DNA of 42,317 bases, taken from assembly GCA_030148745.1 (NCBI GenBank), contig JASBSV010000082.1, positions 1 to 42,317 on the forward strand. The letters run 5' to 3'. The notes beneath the pieces are model-generated. The model was not told the DNA's origin, did not search any database, and saw only the letters and a program-made list of their open reading frames with translations. Shown piece by piece: positions 41,706-42,317 of the stretch; the first letter of the stretch is position 1; each line of letters starts with the position of its first letter. Both the position numbers and the translations under genes were made by a program. Source of the DNA: Paracoccaceae bacterium. GTDB lineage: Bacteria > Pseudomonadota > Alphaproteobacteria > Rhodobacterales > Rhodobacteraceae.

Positions 41706-42176
41706 ATGGAAAAGATACCAATGACCCGCGCGGGTCACACCGCGCTTGATGCCGAACTCAAACAGCTCAAATCGGTAGAGCGGCCGGCAATCATTCGCGC
41801 CATCTCCGAGGCACGCGAGCACGGCGATCTTTCGGAAAACGCCGAGTATCATTCGGCAAAGGAAAAGCAGAGCTTTATCGAAGGACGCGTGAAAGAGCTT
41901 GAGGGGATTTTGTCCCTGGCTGAGGTTATCGACACGGCAAAGCTGTCGGGCACAATCAAGTTCGGCGCAACGGTGCGCCTGGTCGATGAAGATACCGATG
42001 AGGAAAAAACCTATCAGATCGTCGGCGAGCACGAAGCAGATATTGAAAACGGCAAGCTGAACATTAAATCGCCGCTCGCCCGCGCGCTGATCGGCAAGGA
42101 CGAAGGCGATAGTGTCGAGGTACGCACACCGGGCGGCGAGCGCAGCTATGAAATTCTAAGCATTAGCTTTACCTGA
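41706..42176 (+). CDS. greA: Transcription elongation factor GreA
   Basis: GreA binds RNA polymerase through the secondary channel and stimulates cleavage of backtracked RNA. The 156-residue protein has the N-terminal coiled coil (about 10-75) with [17 protein letters not shown], in which the acidic Asp and Glu at the tip act on the polymerase site. The C-terminal globular domain carries [18 protein letters not shown]. The length is normal. It is the first gene of a unit with the partial membrane protein gene, seven bases downstream. Confidence 0.96.
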   Translation: MEKIPMTRAGHTALDAELKQLKSVERPAIIRAISEAREHGDLSENAEYHSAKEKQSFIEGRVKELEGILSLAEVIDTAKLSGTIKFGATVRLVDEDTDEEKTYQIVGEHEADIENGKLNIKSPLARALIGKDEGDSVEVRTPGGERSYEILSISFT

Positions 42177-42183
42177 GGGCTTT

Positions 42184-42317
42184 ATGGCCGAACCCGAGAA
42201 AACCCCGCCGATTGACCTTGGCATTTATTCCAAGCGGGGCAGAAGCCGGCCTTTTTCGGCCGCTGAATATATCGCTCTGGCGCTCAGCATCCTTTGGTTT
42301 CTGGCGGTCGGAGCGGT
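42184..42317 (+). CDS. Membrane protein of unknown function, 3' end missing
   Basis: Forty-four complete codons are visible: MAEPEKTPPIDLGIYSKRG, then a basic/polar stretch and the start of a hydrophobic helix ALALSILWFLAVGA. The frame stays open to the window edge. It starts seven bases after greA with GAGGGC as ribosome site. I cannot name the family from this fragment. Confidence 0.7.
   Translation, partial: MAEPEKTPPIDLGIYSKRGRSRPFSAAEYIALALSILWFLAVGA

Noticed and set aside
1-42317. Mobile element, prophage, tRNA or rRNA gene
   Set aside because: No transposase, integrase or phage protein, no cloverleaf sequence recognised by eye, and gene content and composition look uniform throughout.

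Overview
The window is a gene-dense, high-GC chromosomal segment of an alphaproteobacterium, most probably a member of the Rhodobacterales (Roseobacter/Paracoccus/Rhodobacter group). The evidence is an FnrL-type oxygen regulator next to ccoNOQP-ccoGHIS, an L-malyl-CoA/beta-methylmalyl-CoA lyase of the ethylmalonyl-CoA pathway, phaA-phaB, the DgcN/DgcA D-glutamate cassette, and several small alphaproteobacterial families (TIGR02302/DUF4175, DUF1244, DUF2007, DUF2834, DUF465). I see no rRNA, tRNA, insertion sequence, prophage, CRISPR array or attachment site. All genes look chromosomal and most look intact. pheS (left) and a small membrane protein gene (right) are cut by the window edges. No stretch above about 300 bases lacks a gene.

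Layout. 1-3434 (minus): pyk, a 74-aa membrane protein, rpmI, rplT with a clear terminator, then partial pheS. 3567-4614 (plus): an N-formylglutamate amidohydrolase-family gene overlapping a DUF1244 gene. 4686-7578 (minus): a compact D-amino-acid operon dgcN-dgcA-dat. 7877-9634 (plus): mcl1, then fnrL. 9827-17666 (plus): the complete cbb3 oxidase cluster, ccoNOQP followed by ccoGHIS, with an FnrL box in front of each half. 17721-21622 (plus): lysA and a large TIGR02302 membrane protein. 21647-25697: a zinc-ribbon membrane protein divergent from ftsE-ftsX-plsC-PPOX. 25721-28693 (minus): argH, a 37-aa lipoprotein, a DUF2834 protein and accA, with tlpA divergent from argH and converging on tag. 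29980-32968 (plus): an EAL-domain protein, then phaA and phaB. 33084-36272: a DMT permease, a DUF465 protein, trmN6-DUF2007 (minus) and a long-chain polyprenyl diphosphate synthase. 36301-41104 (minus): soxR, etf-QO, a TPR protein and ispE. 41188-42317 (plus): a SoxR-linked VOC protein, greA and a partial membrane protein.

How the genes work together. FnrL, matured under low oxygen through its N-terminal cysteine cluster, is expected to switch on both halves of the cbb3 locus: the oxidase itself and its copper/assembly functions. mcl1, phaA, phaB and etf-QO together describe acetyl-CoA/acyl-CoA metabolism through PHB and the ethylmalonyl-CoA route. dgcN-dgcA-dat gives two routes into D-amino acid nitrogen, N-acetylation plus racemisation and direct transamination. 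The neighbouring N-acyl-glutamate-type amidohydrolase is a candidate for an associated deacylation step.

Most of the window is ordinary core genome. The parts most worth a second look are the D-glutamate cassette with its unassigned amidohydrolase and DUF1244 neighbours, the SoxR/VOC divergent pair, several strong unannotated hairpins (before ccoG, before phaA, after etf-QO), the FtsEX-acyltransferase-flavoprotein operon, and two small genes easily missed by callers (the argH lipoprotein and the DUF465 protein). Starts were reassigned from upstream ATGs where Shine-Dalgarno spacing or family alignment supported it, including GTG starts for dgcN, ftsE and accA.
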